64,000 nucleotides of DNA from Chrysoperla carnea (Eukaryota > Arthropoda > Insecta > Neuroptera > Chrysopidae): contig NC_058339.1 of the NCBI RefSeq assembly GCF_905475395.1, positions 16,066,001 through 16,130,000 on the forward strand, given 5' to 3'. The position numbers and the translations under genes were made by a program. Positions 44,683 to 56,839 of the stretch are shown in pieces (the stretch's first letter is position 1; every line of letters begins with the position of its first letter). The notes beneath the pieces are model-generated. The model searched no databases. It was given only the letters and a program-made list of their open reading frames with translations, and was not told where the DNA came from.

Positions 44683-47600
44683 TTACTTTTCATAAAAACG
44701 CAGCAATATAGTGTCCAATATAATTTTATTACAAATTTTGAAGGATAAACTTTATAAGGAAAATAGTTCGTTTTTGACAGCTTCTTTTCAATAATAGGCC
44801 GACGGCTAAAATAGTATATTTTGACAATACCAATTAGATTTGTCAATTGTATGTTGTCTCATGCAATGACATTGATCCACAGTAACTCCAAACATAGAAA
44901 ATCTTTTTTCCGATGGAAAACTTAGATTCTCCCATCAAACAAATTTACACAAAATTTCAGCCAAATTGGCTAGTTTTTTTTAATATGTTACAATTTTTTT
45001 TACTCCTAAGTAAACATGAGTAAAAATAATCACTCTGGGAAAGTTATTAATATTTAGAAGTTATAAATATTGAAAATTAAAGAATTTTACTGATATTACC
45101 TGGTTTTGTGCATGATTCTTTAAAAAAAAAATAATTTTTAGCTTGTAAATTGTCTTATTCGTTGCATGCAAAACCGAATTTATTATAAGTTCTATGTTTT
45201 TTAATTATATCATTATCATGATTTTTAACAAAATGAATTCATCATTCATGTAATAATATAGCATATATTTTTATAATAAATAGTACAATTATTTAAAAAT
45301 ATAGGCAATATTTTTACATAAATGAAGAAATCATGTTACAGGCCTTTTATTCTAAATTTTATTGTGTTTTCTACATGCACATAATATTGGTTTTTACTCA
45401 TAGGATGAGATTTATTAAATTTGGGCAATTATTGCTCTTTTCGTATCGAAAATAAATCATAAAAATCTATATAAATAGATGCAAATAAATAGTACGAAGT
45501 GGAAATTTTAATAAAATAAATTATTAACCTATATTGATTTCGTAACTGTCATAAATATATATGAAACTTAACTAGTAATAATATGGTTCAATTAATTTTA
45601 AACCATTTTTCTTAGCTTTAAAATGGCTGTGTTAACAATAAAACATCGACTTTCCTTCAATTATTTTGATTACATTTTTAATTTATTATTATATTTTGGA
45701 TAAAACAGTGATGTCCTTCTATAATGTATAAATCTATTGAGCGACTAAATAATCCTTTGCGGTGACCATCATACACCAAACTTCTCAACACTGTTCTCAT
45801 TGTCACCATCTTATTGATGTCCAATAAATATAATAAAAAAGTTTTCTTATATAAAATTAAATCCACCCATACCCCCTCAAAGTTTACATTTTTACGATTC
45901 AAAAAACTAAAGAAAATTTTTTTTTCTCCCGTATTTTCATTAAAATCGTAAATATAATAGTAACTTGTGTAAGTCATTTGTAATGTTTTTCATATTCCAT
46001 TCATTTAAGTTAAATGTTTTCATAATCTGAATTTAAAATTGTTAAATTTTATGTATCTCATCCTTTAACTTTAAACTATATAATTAAATTCATATAATGT
46101 ATGGCATTAATGAATCCTTGGCAAAAAATGACACTTTTCATCACTTGAGAATTAAATATTGTTCGTTGGCTTTAATTACTACAAATTTTATTAAAACTGT
46201 ATTTTATTTAAAAAAAAGCACAAATTTCTAATAAAAACGAAGCTTAAATTTTTAACCGTGTAATTCACATATTCCGTATACACCGAACACTTTCGCATGA
46301 AAAGAACGTACGGGGTATAATAACCATAAGTAAAGCATTGTAAATACTACAACAGCAAAAATTTCCCTCAAAATTTGTAATTTTGTATTTCAAAGGACAT
46401 ACATTTCTTTTCGAAAATTTCGATGCGATATATATGCAAATCTACACATAAAAAATGAATATTATAAAACACTGTAAAATCAACTCAGTTTTTTAATAAT
46501 TCCATTCAATGATAAAACAATAAAAAAGTAAACCCTTTCAATGACGAGTAAAATTTAAAAAACTAAACCGATAACACCCTCTTTTTGGTTCGTGGGTAAA
46601 AAAAAAACTGATATTTCAAGCCATTTGTGAATGAACCTGGCTGAAATTGAGGGGTTCGTAGCAAGTATTACCTTTGAAAAAAATAAATAAATTTTTGAGA
46701 AGTTTAGCTGAAAAACTTTTGTATACGTTTAAAATAAAGGTTGTTTTTATACGAACCTCTTTTTCTTACACTCATTTCTTTGCACTAGGATCTTGTGTGT
46801 TCGCATTCGCTTTATTATGGTGGATGTTAGTTTCATGGCAAACCAACAGAATTTGGTTTAATTTTTTAGGCTTAGATTACTTTAATCGTGATTCCCTCAA
46901 TTAACAGAAGCAAACATTGGGAATGTTTAAAATAACGATTGAAAAACCGGTATTTTTTTTTTAAATATCCAAGTTACACAATTAATCGCAAATTTTTTAG
47001 CAAAATTAAAAGTAATTATTTTAATCAAAAAGTCAGACTTTAGAATTGTTTTATCGTTTGAGGTATTTTTTTTATAAAATAATAAATTCCTACAAGTAAT
47101 CCACTCAAATTAGTATAAAAAAAGGGATTCACCTCGGTATCTAACGGAATAAGCTAAATATTTGTACAAACCTTTATTTTGATAGTACAAATATTATCTC
47201 AAGAGTCACATAAAAACAGTTTTTTTGATAATATCTCGTTTCCTTTGCCTTTAATCGTATTTACATTAATTATAAATATTGTCCAGTATAAAATTCGCTA
47301 CAAAGAGTAGAAGAATGAAATGATAAATCGAAAGTAGAATATCGAGTATCCTTCGAGCATGACTCGATTACGGCTAAAGCAAAATACCACTCCGATGGCT
47401 ACAGCAATTTTTAAAAGACAAATAACATCTCCAATAAGAAAGGTTTACCAAACTGAAAATTTTGCAACCATTGATCTTGAATATCTATGGACGCTGACAC
47501 GCAACTTTTGAAATATTTATAGAATCAAAATTGATTCCCAGGTGAAACCCTAAAATGATTGGACTAATGAACATTTTATTTTCCATTCATAAGGTTTTAG

Positions 47601-48122
47601 TGAATATAGTATTTTTTAAAAGTGTATAAATAATATTCTATTTTGAATACAAATTGAGCAACGTAATTTTATTTTTTAAATATTACCACATGGAAAATTT
47701 TATAACAAAATTAAAATTTTAAAAATTATTAACTACATAACAGAACAGCAATAGTGAATTTAAATATTGAAAATATAATTTTGTTAAAAAAGTTTTACTC
47801 ATTTATCAATCAATATTTAAATCATCATACCTTTTTATTTAATTTAAATTATATTTTTATTTTTAGATAACATAAAATTTATTTAATAATTTTCTATATT
47901 AATTATATTTGAGAATCTATAGTGTCTATTATATGTTTTTGTGATTGTTTTAAAATTATATTTGGTCCTCAATAAAATATTTTATAAAGTATTCACTTTC
48001 AAATATTTATTTAGTATCTAACACATAAAACCATCTTTGTAAAAGTAAGCTCAATGGAATAGTGTTGACTTTTTAAAAATATATAACTCCAATGAATATT
48101 GGTCGCTAGTATAACGCCTAGT
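44683..48122. other. Gene-poor region between GTPBP1 and PUS3
   Basis: AT-rich sequence with no recognisable gene. A 76-codon frame at 46674-46904 contains a hydrophobic run (ALGSCVFAFALLWWMLVSW) but has no family resemblance, splice support or neighbouring signal; I treat it as chance. The first few hundred bases are presumably GTPBP1 3' UTR. Confidence 0.5.
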
Positions 48123-48523
48123 TAACGAAAAGAAAACTGTTTACATGTATATGTCAGCCTCACCCGATCGGAGGAAAGTCCAAGACCTTCAGATTGAAAA
48201 TGTGATATTTAAAGGAGTCTCTTCATTGTGACGGTGAAGATATTGTTAAGTTCATCAATTCCAAAAGACTGCGTTGGTTTGGGCACGTCCAGAGAATGGA
48301 AGACGCCAGGATGCCGAAAAATATACTTAACGCCAAGATCTATGCTACTAGGAAGAGAGGAAGGCCAAGGCTCAGATGGATGAACCAGGTGCTGGATGAT
48401 TTGAGGACAATGCGAGTCACTGGATGGGGAACTAAGACCCAGGACCGCAACGTCTGGAGGCGCATTGTGGAGGAGGTCAAGGCCCACGTCGGGCTGTAGC
48501 GCCTATTGTTGTTTTTGTTGTTG
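48123..48523 (+). mobile_element. Young 5'-truncated LINE with perfect 13-bp target duplication
   Basis: It is GC-richer than its surroundings. The frame encodes [37 protein letters not shown] and [14 protein letters not shown], the C-terminal tail of a non-LTR reverse-transcriptase protein. It ends in a (TTG)n-like tail. TATAACGCCTAGT occurs at 48110-48122 and again at 48524-48536. A third copy of this 13-mer at 48552-48564 suggests the target already lay in a small tandem repeat. Confidence 0.85.
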
Positions 48524-48956
48524 TATAACGCCTAGTATTATAACTCGCAAGTATAACGCCTAGTATACAATAATAATTTAGACTGTATCTTGAGGACAAT
48601 AAAATTGCAACACAATCTATTCGCGACTCCAAAATACTGAGCTGACATCTACAGATTTAAATATGATTTGGCGAGGAGGATGTAAACATTATTTTAGAAC
48701 ATACTAATTAAATGACCATGGAGATTAATGTTTGCAGTGCCACTTGTATATTCTTGCAGTCGCGAATATATCAGATATATTTGGTGGTTGAAATGCTACC
48801 AAATATATCTGATGTACACATGGCGGGATCTTAAAATACAAAAAATTAAACAACTATTGATCAAAATAAAAAATAAATTTAATTTAAACATTTTATGTAC
48901 ACTTACTTTATTAAATATAAATGAACACTTATTAATTAAATTCGTCTAAAAATTCG

Positions 48957-51900
48957 TTATTTTTCTGAAGATAAATTATATGTTTTTCGTTTTTTGTTAA
49001 AATGTGTTATACGATTTTCCAAACTTTCTAAAATGTAAAAGAATACCATTACATATATTTCCATTTTACTACACATCAAGTTCTATCGTAAATTAGGGCT
49101 TGCAATATTGAGTTGCCAATAAAATAATATGTTTTCTGTACAACATACTTACCACATGTTTTTCTTTGAAGCAAAGGCTGATATATTTTGGATTGACTTT
49201 CTTTAGCTAATAATAATTCATGCTGTTTATAAAGAGATTCGTTACTATCTGTCTCAGTATCTGTTGCTTTACAATAATTATTATATTGTTCTACTAAATC
49301 ATTTATCATTGTTTGAACCATGGATGCTCTAAAAATAATCTTGAAGTCAATTTTAATTTTACAAATAACGAGAAAAAAAATGGAAACAAATAGAAAATAC
49401 TAGTTGTTAACTTCGGAACAATCGTATCAGAGAGATGTTTAACTATGTAGTCTTTTAGACCGACAGCTACTACCATAAATATTGTGTCAATCGAATTGCG
49501 TATGCCATACTAGATTTTTATTATTTGAAAGTTACTGATAAATAATTGAGTTTGATTAAATCTCAACCTTGGGACCTAAGCGTAATATTTAATCTTCAAT
49601 CAAATTTTATCGCCAACCCATGTCAATGGGACATCTCTGAGAGAAACTTGGTGCGTATCAATCTAGTTTGCAATTTTTATAGTTTCAAGCGATATAGAGC
49701 ATTTTTTTTTTGTAGATCGTGTGCTTTACAAAATATTTCCAATAAAATTTTTGTTCTTCTTCCCCAAGTGTGGTACGTTGGCGCAGGTAGGCAATAAAAC
49801 GTGCCCTGAATTTTTGAATGAAATTATACTTTTATAAAACACACAATCCGTTTAAGAGAAAAGGTTTATATCGTCTAAAAACTGCAAGGTTCAAGCTATC
49901 GATTAATATAGGCCTCACGTTCATTCGTTCTCTGGCGTGTTACCTTTGCGCATTCAGTTAATTATTATTTCTCTATCCTGTTTTTAGCTACGGGTACCGT
50001 ACTGCGTAATTCCAAACGGATCGATCTAGTAAATTATAATCAACTAAACTTACTTAACAGCGTTTTCACACCAACTTTGTTGCAAACAACAAATGGAATG
50101 TTTCAATGCATCACTTTTATAAATCCATTGATTTTCATCAATATTGTATTGACAATTGTATAAATTTAATGGTAAATCTGATGCTAATACATATTGTGGT
50201 TTCTTTGGAACATAATCAACATTTAATAAATCTTTTATCACTTCTGGTTGTTCTTTTTCTTCTCCAATCAATAATAGTATAGACATTATACAACGTATTT
50301 GATGCCATACAAATGCTTTACCCGTTATTTTTAATACATACATATTATATGTACTATTTTTATTATTCTCATTTGATTCGTCAATAGAAATATCGATGAC
50401 ATTTCTTATGTACTCTGTTACACCATTTGCAACATCCAATTTACAAAAATTACGAAAATCATGTGTCCCTATGAAGAACTTACAAGCTTTTTGCATTGCC
50501 TGAAAATAATATGTTTATTTTGCTATGTTAGTTTAGTAATATCTAACAGTTATTGACGGATTTCAAAAAAAGTAAATTATCCTTTCACTTTTCAATTATC
50601 TGTTAAATTAAATTGCGTATTTATTAAATTGACTGGCTCTATAAAATAATTATATACATACTTCAATATTTAATTGTGATTTTGGAAAAAAATATTTATA
50701 TGTTCTAGATTCACAATCAAATCTTGCACTAAACTCTTCATTTTGTAATGGACACCAAGCAATACATTGTATTTGTTTTGGTAATACTTTATTCAATAAT
50801 TTACAATATTCGATTTCATCTTTTAATGATTCCTCGTTGTTTTGTTCATTCTTATCAAATTTACTTCGAACATTTATGGATATTACCTAAAACACATTTA
50901 AAAAAAATATATTTTTAACTTTTTATTATTAATATAAAGATATTTTGTTTTAAAGTTTAATCAACTTTGTTATTTAGCATTTTCCAACAAAGAATCTTCC
51001 AATCTACCTATCTACCAATAACTCCGTCATTAACGACCCTAGTTCGAATGAGTGAAAAAGAAGTTGCCTAATCTAAACTTTAAGGAGGTCATACCATTGA
51101 ATTCCATAATGCTGTGTAGGCAAGTAATATACCGGATATAGTAAGGTACCTCGAAACAAGGTATCTGGACTAGATGATAAGTTTTATCTTTTACATCACA
51201 GGATTCAATAAAAACCATCGACTTTAAAAGAAAAGCACGTAGTCTTAATTAAAAACGCATCCCCAAAATAAATCTATCCAATGAACGGGATCAAATTCTT
51301 CTCTTCGCGAATATATGAGTATGACGTTGCGATGCTTGCGCTCAACGAGTCGAATTTTGCGGCAGAGATAGAAACAACCATTTGCTGCCTCGCTTACGGT
51401 CTAATACTTCCACTTACGGGCGCTAGCAATATAGGAATGTATTAAATATAAAATGGTCTCAACTGCTTATCAGATGGATGAAGGTCGACCTTATACCGTC
51501 TCTTAGACTATTATATACAAAACGGTCAGGCCAACTGGAAAGATATATGATATCATTATTTACTACATAAATGTGGATTGAAGACAGAGGATGTATAGAT
51601 GTAGATTGGTGACATCATATCATGCCAATAGGGGTTTTAATCATGTCTTAAGCGCAAGCGCAGACTTCGTTTTTTCGTGCATGCAGTAATAAGTTAGACT
51701 ATGATAGAATATATTTGTTATTCATTTTATCATATTGGTTATCAATCATTGTGTACGAAACAAAAGTCAATCGCAATTTTATAATGAAAAGCCCTATTGG
51801 CATTCCGATTTCGGAACTAAAGCATCATTATTAAAACAAAATCTAACTCTATTATCTATGATTTAAACTTACTTGACAAAACGCACTAACACCTTTATCT

Positions 51901-53424
51901 GTCCGTCCACAACGATGATAATTTGATGAATTACGATCTTTGATTAAACATGTTTTAATTAAGGCATCAAATAAATAATGTTCAATTGTTTCCGTACTAT
52001 CTTCTTGGCATGCAAACCCTTTATAATCCCATCCTAGGTAATATAATTTTAATAATATATGTCTATAATGTGCTCTAAAAAAGTTTTTATCATGTTTATA
52101 AAGATTGGTCTAAAATTTAAACTCTATCTAGCGGTAGAAAAAAAACAAACTATATATGTTAACTAGATAATATTTAACGGAAATGTTGTTTACAATGTCG
52201 TATATTGCATACTATATACACATATATAAAATAGGTTAATGTAATAATTTTTGGCAACAAATTTGTCTAAAGAATTATATAAAATATTGAGATGGTTGAT
52301 TTTATTTTAAATTGGGTCATTATGCCATTTAAATATCGATGTGGTGTACCAATGTGCAAATCTTTAAATCCCGACTTAAGCTTTCATAAATTCTAAAAGT
52401 ATGGTGAGAAAGTAAAAAGCTTAAACGAAAGCAAGTTTAAAAACTTAAAATTTCAAAGTGTGTGTACCAGAGTTATTGTAACATCAATTATCTGTACTTA
52501 CATATGGTAACATATGTAAGTACAAATATGAAACATCTTTTGTCTTTTCATTCAATGAAAAAATCAACTGAGTCTAATAAATACCCAGTTCGCAACGTAA
52601 CCACCTTGTACGGGTCAACAGAATGAGACGAATGGATCATTGAGTGAGCAGATATAGGTTACAATAAACGGTCCTTCAACGACCAATCGAATGTACCGTC
52701 GAGTAAAATAATTGTTCGATCCTTAAATGGCCAATCTAGTTGCATCCACCATTATAAGTCCATTCAGAATGGACTAATAGGGCTTTTCATTTACAAAATG
52801 ATTCTTGATGACTGTTTTCAATCAAGTAAAGACATATCTTATATCTTCTATCCTTGTCAAAAAGCGCTGCTTGAAAAAGATAAAATATATTTAACTTTCT
52901 TAGATAGAATAGTTTTTTGACAACTGTCCGAAACAAAAGCCAAACGATGAAAAGGTCTATAGCGAACCCCACGTTTTGCTTACATTTTTTTGTTAACTCG
53001 TATTGCTGATGTTTTAGCGTTAAAATGTTTTTGTTGCATATAAAAACCGAATAAAACCTTTAATTTGTACGCAAGCTTTTGAACAGGTAATGTTTTTGGA
53101 AATATTGAAGTTTCATCATGCAAATAATTAAACATCAACGAAAAATTGAAAATCTTACTTAGAAAAATCAAAAGGCTTTTGACCTTTTTTGAAAAATGAT
53201 TCATTTTGACCGTTTGTAGAATTTTTATTGATAATATTTATTAATTGAGTATTGTGTGCATTTATTTGAATTATTTTATCAATTAATTCCTAAAACGAAA
53301 TGTTACAAATTACATCAATTTAAAATTAAAATAGATTAATTTTATCGCTTACATTTTTGCTTAATTTTTCTAACTCATCGCGTGTAATAGGTAATTTTTT
53401 TCTTTTTAAATCTAGCTTTTCCAT
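48957..53424 (-). CDS. PUS3: tRNA pseudouridine synthase 3 (Deg1 family)
   Basis: This enzyme converts uridine to pseudouridine at positions 38/39 of tRNA anticodon arms. Seven minus-strand exons join in phase: 53424-53353, 53289-53159, 52074-51873, 50886-50662, 50499-50054, 49328-49153 and 49027-48957. The product is 440 residues (human 481). The N-terminus (MEKLDLKRKKLPITRDELEK) leads to HILLKLYYLGWDYKGFACQE. The catalytic motif CGRTDKGVSAF places the nucleophile at Asp127 (human D118). Later blocks are FSARFDCESRTYKYFF, GTHDFRNFCKLD and GKAFVWHQIRCIM. The family-typical end YQPLLQRKTCESLENRI is split across the last two exons. MITE pieces sit in introns 2 and 3. A TTTATT at 48907-48912 gives an AATAAA after the stop. 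Confidence 0.95.
52776..52985. mobile_element. MITE piece in PUS3 intron 2 (AATAGGGCTTTT type)
   Basis: It starts AATAGGGCTTTTCATTTACA, like the copy at 34558. Its right half (TTTGACAACTGTCCGAAACA) resembles 3031-3050 in the SRSF7 intron. A short hairpin, AGTCCATTC-AG-AATGGACT, lies just before it. A related terminus in the other orientation is in intron 3 at 51787-51798. Borders are approximate. Confidence 0.45.
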
Positions 53425-54360
53425 ATTATTGTCTAATTATGAAACACGTGTAAAAATCAAATAAATTCAAAAAGAAATATGTGGCGAGTGCTTCATGACA
53501 CTCAAGTCATTTCACTATAGATGTGTAACACAAAGAGCATAGGGTAGAGGAGAAGCAGCCCATATGAGCTAATAGTCCCGGAGCTGACCGTAAGAACGCG
53601 AGCCGATCAGCGGTACGCATAAAATATATTTTCCCTACTACTACTAACCATAGTCAATAGGATGGGGCTTTAGTGCCTCAACGCAGTGGGCACATATAAC
53701 ATGGGTGCTTTCTTGAAAGTAAAATTTTTGTTGACGAACTGTACCAACTTTGTCCTGCTTGGTAATTACTTTAAAATCTTCTATTCATTGAATAGAACAA
53801 AATAATATTTAAGTGCCTCGACGCAACCGGTGATAACACGGTGGCACGGATTTTTCAATGAATTTTCCCGTGTGCACGAACTATACCCATTCCGATCCGC
53901 TTAAAACTTTAACCAAATGAAAATTTAAACAATTTTATATACAAAAAAAAATAAGTGCCTCATTAGTTGCGGTTCTATATGCCTGGCAGGACGCCTAACA
54001 TTTCGCGAGCTCCTATGCTACTATGTAGATAACTCTTCCGTCCGTCCGTCCGTCTGTGGTCACGATTACTCAAAAACGAAAAGAGATATCAAGCTGAAAT
54101 TTTTACAGCGTGCTTAGGACGTAAAAAGTGAGGTCAAGTTCGTAAATGAGCAACATGGGTCAATTGGGTCATGGGTCCGTAGTACCCATCTTGTAAACCG
54201 TTAGAGATAGAATGAAAGTTTAAATGTAAAAAATGTTCCTTACAAAAAAATAAACAACTTTTGTTTGAAACATTTTTTTGTAAACATCACTGTTTACCCA
54301 CGAGGGCGTTAATTAGGTACAAATTTTATAGTATGTATGTATTAATATAGGAATATCAAA

Positions 54361-54834
54361 GTGAATATCTTTTGTTATTTACATGACGTCAAAAAAAATC
54401 AATTTATGTCAACGTCTCTCACAGATTATTTTATTAAGAACATAAAAAAATTTGATTCTTCCCAGCTTCCACCATGTTGGAAGTCATTAAAGCAAAAAAT
54501 ATTGAGAACAATTTATGTCACCTCGATGTGGCAGAATGCTACAGTAGCGAACTGTCTTATTTGTTCACCAGAAGAATGTGGATGGATCAAAAATGAAAAT
54601 AGAATTGAACCACTTTGGTTCGAAGGTGCTCCAACGCCTCTTCTTGTTGAAGATATTGTTGCTGTCGAACTTGATGAAAATGTAGATAATGATAATGATA
54701 TTAATATAGATAATAATGATGAGTATGATCGTGAAGATTATGATCAGCATAATGATGATGACGAAAATATTGATGATAATGATAATGATGATAGTGATGA
54801 TGACGATGATCACAATAAGAATGATAATGTTTAA
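54361..54834 (+). CDS. Unrecognised 'SMW..GW..PLWFEG' protein in the left palindrome arm
   Basis: The open frame encodes up to 157 residues. It opens on GTG, so in a eukaryote it is either an exon of something longer or starts at the ATG of MSTSLTDYFIKN near 54409. Notable pieces are LPPCWKSLKQKI, YVTSMWQNATVANC, SPEECGWIKNENRIEPLWFEG and a long Asp/Asn-rich acidic tail. The W, GW and PLWFEG pattern recalls multicopy mobile-element proteins of arthropods. I cannot name a family. There is no catalytic motif I can identify. The same frame lies in the other arm. Confidence 0.45.
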   Translation: MNIFCYLHDVKKNQFMSTSLTDYFIKNIKKFDSSQLPPCWKSLKQKILRTIYVTSMWQNATVANCLICSPEECGWIKNENRIEPLWFEGAPTPLLVEDIVAVELDENVDNDNDINIDNNDEYDREDYDQHNDDDENIDDNDNDDSDDDDDHNKNDNV

Positions 54835-55113
54835 AAATATATTTTTGTAACTCGTATTTTATTAGGTAAATAGGTTTTTTATGAATTAATTTAAGTATAT
54901 TGCTAATAAGATTATACCTTTTTCTATTAATATAAATTAAGATTAGCCTGTGTACATTGTGTTAAATCAAGTAAGAAATGCTTAAATGACAAGTAATAGA
55001 TTATTGAAGTATTTATTCATCTTTCCCCATAAATCTCTACGATAATTGTGATCGAGAATCATTGGCCTTAGAAAAGGCGAAAATAGTTGTGATTGAAAAA
55101 ATGTAGCATTTAA

Positions 55114-55587
55114 TTAATAACAGAAATTTTTCGCCTTTTCTAAGGCCAATGATTCTCGATCATTATCATTATCATCAATATTTTCGTCATCATCATTATG
55201 CTGATCATAATCTTCACGATCATACTCATCATTATTATCTATATTAATATCATTATCATTATCTACATTTTCATCAAGTTCGACAGCAACAATATCTTCA
55301 ACAAGAAGAGGCGTTGGAGCACCTTCGAACCAAAGTGGTTCAATTCTATTTTCATTTTTGATCCATCCACATTCTTCTGGTGAACAAATAAGACAGTTCG
55401 CTACTGTAGCATTCTGCCACATCGAGGTGACATAAATTGTTCTCAATATTTTTTGCTTTAATGACTTCCAACATGGTGGAAGCTGGGAAGAATCAAATTT
55501 TTTTATGTTCTTAATAAAATAATCTGTGAGAGACGTTGACATAAATTGATTTTTTTTGACGTCATGTAAATAACAAAAGATATTCAC
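55114..55587 (-). CDS. Same protein in the right palindrome arm, with a different end
   Basis: The minus-strand frame is identical to the one at 54361 through the acidic tail (...DENIDDNDND). It then runs into the central hairpin and ends RESLALEKAKNFCY. The alternative ending comes from the junction of the inverted copy, not from a separate gene history. It is not an independent gene. Confidence 0.4.
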   Translation of the reverse strand: MNIFCYLHDVKKNQFMSTSLTDYFIKNIKKFDSSQLPPCWKSLKQKILRTIYVTSMWQNATVANCLICSPEECGWIKNENRIEPLWFEGAPTPLLVEDIVAVELDENVDNDNDINIDNNDEYDREDYDQHNDDDENIDDNDNDRESLALEKAKNFCY

Positions 55588-56808
55588 TTTGATATTCCTA
55601 TATTAATACATACATACTATAAAATTTGTACCTAATTAACGCCCTCGTGGGTAAACAGTGATGTTTACAAAAAAATGTTTCAAACAAAAGTTGTTTATTT
55701 TTTTGTAAGGAACATTTTTTACATTTAAACTTTCATTCTATCTCTAACGGTTTACAAGATGGGTACTACGGACCCATGACCCAATTGACCCATGTTGCTC
55801 ATTTACGAACTTGACCTCACTTTTTACGTCCTAAGCACGCTGTAAAAATTTCAGCTTGATATCTCTTTTCGTTTTTGAGTAATCGTGACCACAGACGGAC
55901 GGACGGACGGAAGAGTTATCTACATAGTAGCATAGGAGCTCGCGAAATGTTAGGCGTCCTGCCAGGCATATAGAACCGCAACTAATGAGGCACTTATTTT
56001 TTTTTGTATATAAAATTGTTTAAATTTTCATTTGGTTAAAGTTTTAAGCGGATCGGAATGGGTATAGTTCGTGCACACGGGAAAATTCATTGAAAAATCC
56101 GTGCCACCGTGTTATCACCGGTTGCGTCGAGGCACTTAAATATTATTTTGTTCTATTCAATGAATAGAAGATTTTAAAGTAATTACCAAGCAGGACAAAG
56201 TTGGTACAGTTCGTCAACAAAAATTTTACTTTCAAGAAAGCACCCATGTTATATGTGCCCACTGCGTTGAGGCACTAAAGCCCCATCCTATTGACTATGG
56301 TTAGTAGTAGTAGGGAAAATATATTTTATGCGTACCGCTGATCGGCTCGCGTTCTTACGGTCAGCTCCAGGACTATAATGTAAAATCGTAGTATACGAGT
56401 TTCAGCGCCTCTACCGAGTCAGGCTTTCAAACTTAATAGTTAATAGTCACCCCCGCAAAGTAGTTAAACTTAATAGTCATACCCGCAAAGGCCTACAAAC
56501 TTAATAGTTGATCGCCTCAGACTCCAGATGTCACTTATAATTATACTTCTGCTTCTTGTCTATCCTATAGTCTTTGGTGTAACACTCAAGTATGTGTAAC
56601 CACCTAGTGCCACCTTGTATATACCAAATAATAAAATTCAAGCTCAAAATGAACTTAAGCTTACAGTTAGTTTTAAATTGTTATATTTGCCTTAATAATG
56701 GCCTTGCCTACCTATTAAACCGTCTAAATAAGTTAATGTATGATTCATACATAAAATAATAGTATAACTATTACAATATCTTTGGTATGATCTTTCCTAT
56801 CGTTAGGT

Positions 56809-56839
56809 CCATAGACATTATGTTCTATAATGTCTATGG
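56809..56839. repeat. Small hairpin, 13-bp perfect stem
   Basis: CCATAGACATTAT and ATAATGTCTATGG are separated by five bases. It lies upstream of TRAPPC11 in otherwise unremarkable intergenic sequence (56586-57467), where no gene is seen. The TRAPPC11 promoter is presumably in the last few hundred bases. Confidence 0.8.

Larger units (their letters stand above)
53572..56376. mobile_element. Giant palindrome/foldback element, 1,218-bp arms
   Basis: The left arm 53572-54789 and right arm 55159-56376 are both 1,218 bp and are inverted copies. By eye I find only one difference, near the outer end (CCCGGAGC against CCTGGAGC). The two arms encode the same frame. Inside, 55050-55083 pairs with 55127-55161, leaving a loop of about 43 bases. 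The right side lacks the 263 bases at 54790-55052, with GAT shared at the junction. Each arm holds half of a dispersed repeat with CCGTCCGTCCGTCCGT. No target duplication is certain (TAAT is nearby on both sides). It is either a recent foldback element, a template-switch duplication, or an assembly artefact. Confidence 0.85.
53523..56585. repeat. Older outer inverted repeat around the giant palindrome
   Basis: GTGTAACACAAAGAGCATAG at 53523, running on to AGAAGCAG at 53558, faces a diverged inverted partner at 56549-56585 (reverse complement beginning GTGTTACACCAAAGACTATA). The match is imperfect, so it is older than the palindrome it encloses. It may mark the ends of an element into which the palindrome went. 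Between 56429 and 56510 three copies of AAACTTAATAGT with CCCGCAAAG also lie inside it. Confidence 0.5.

Noticed and set aside
46674-46904. Small membrane protein of 76 residues
   Set aside because: It has one hydrophobic run but no resemblance, no splice or poly(A) context and typical chance length in AT-rich DNA.
54565-54813. Isoleucine-rich frame opposite the palindrome protein
   Set aside because: It is the antisense reading of GAT/AAT-rich codons for Asp and Asn.
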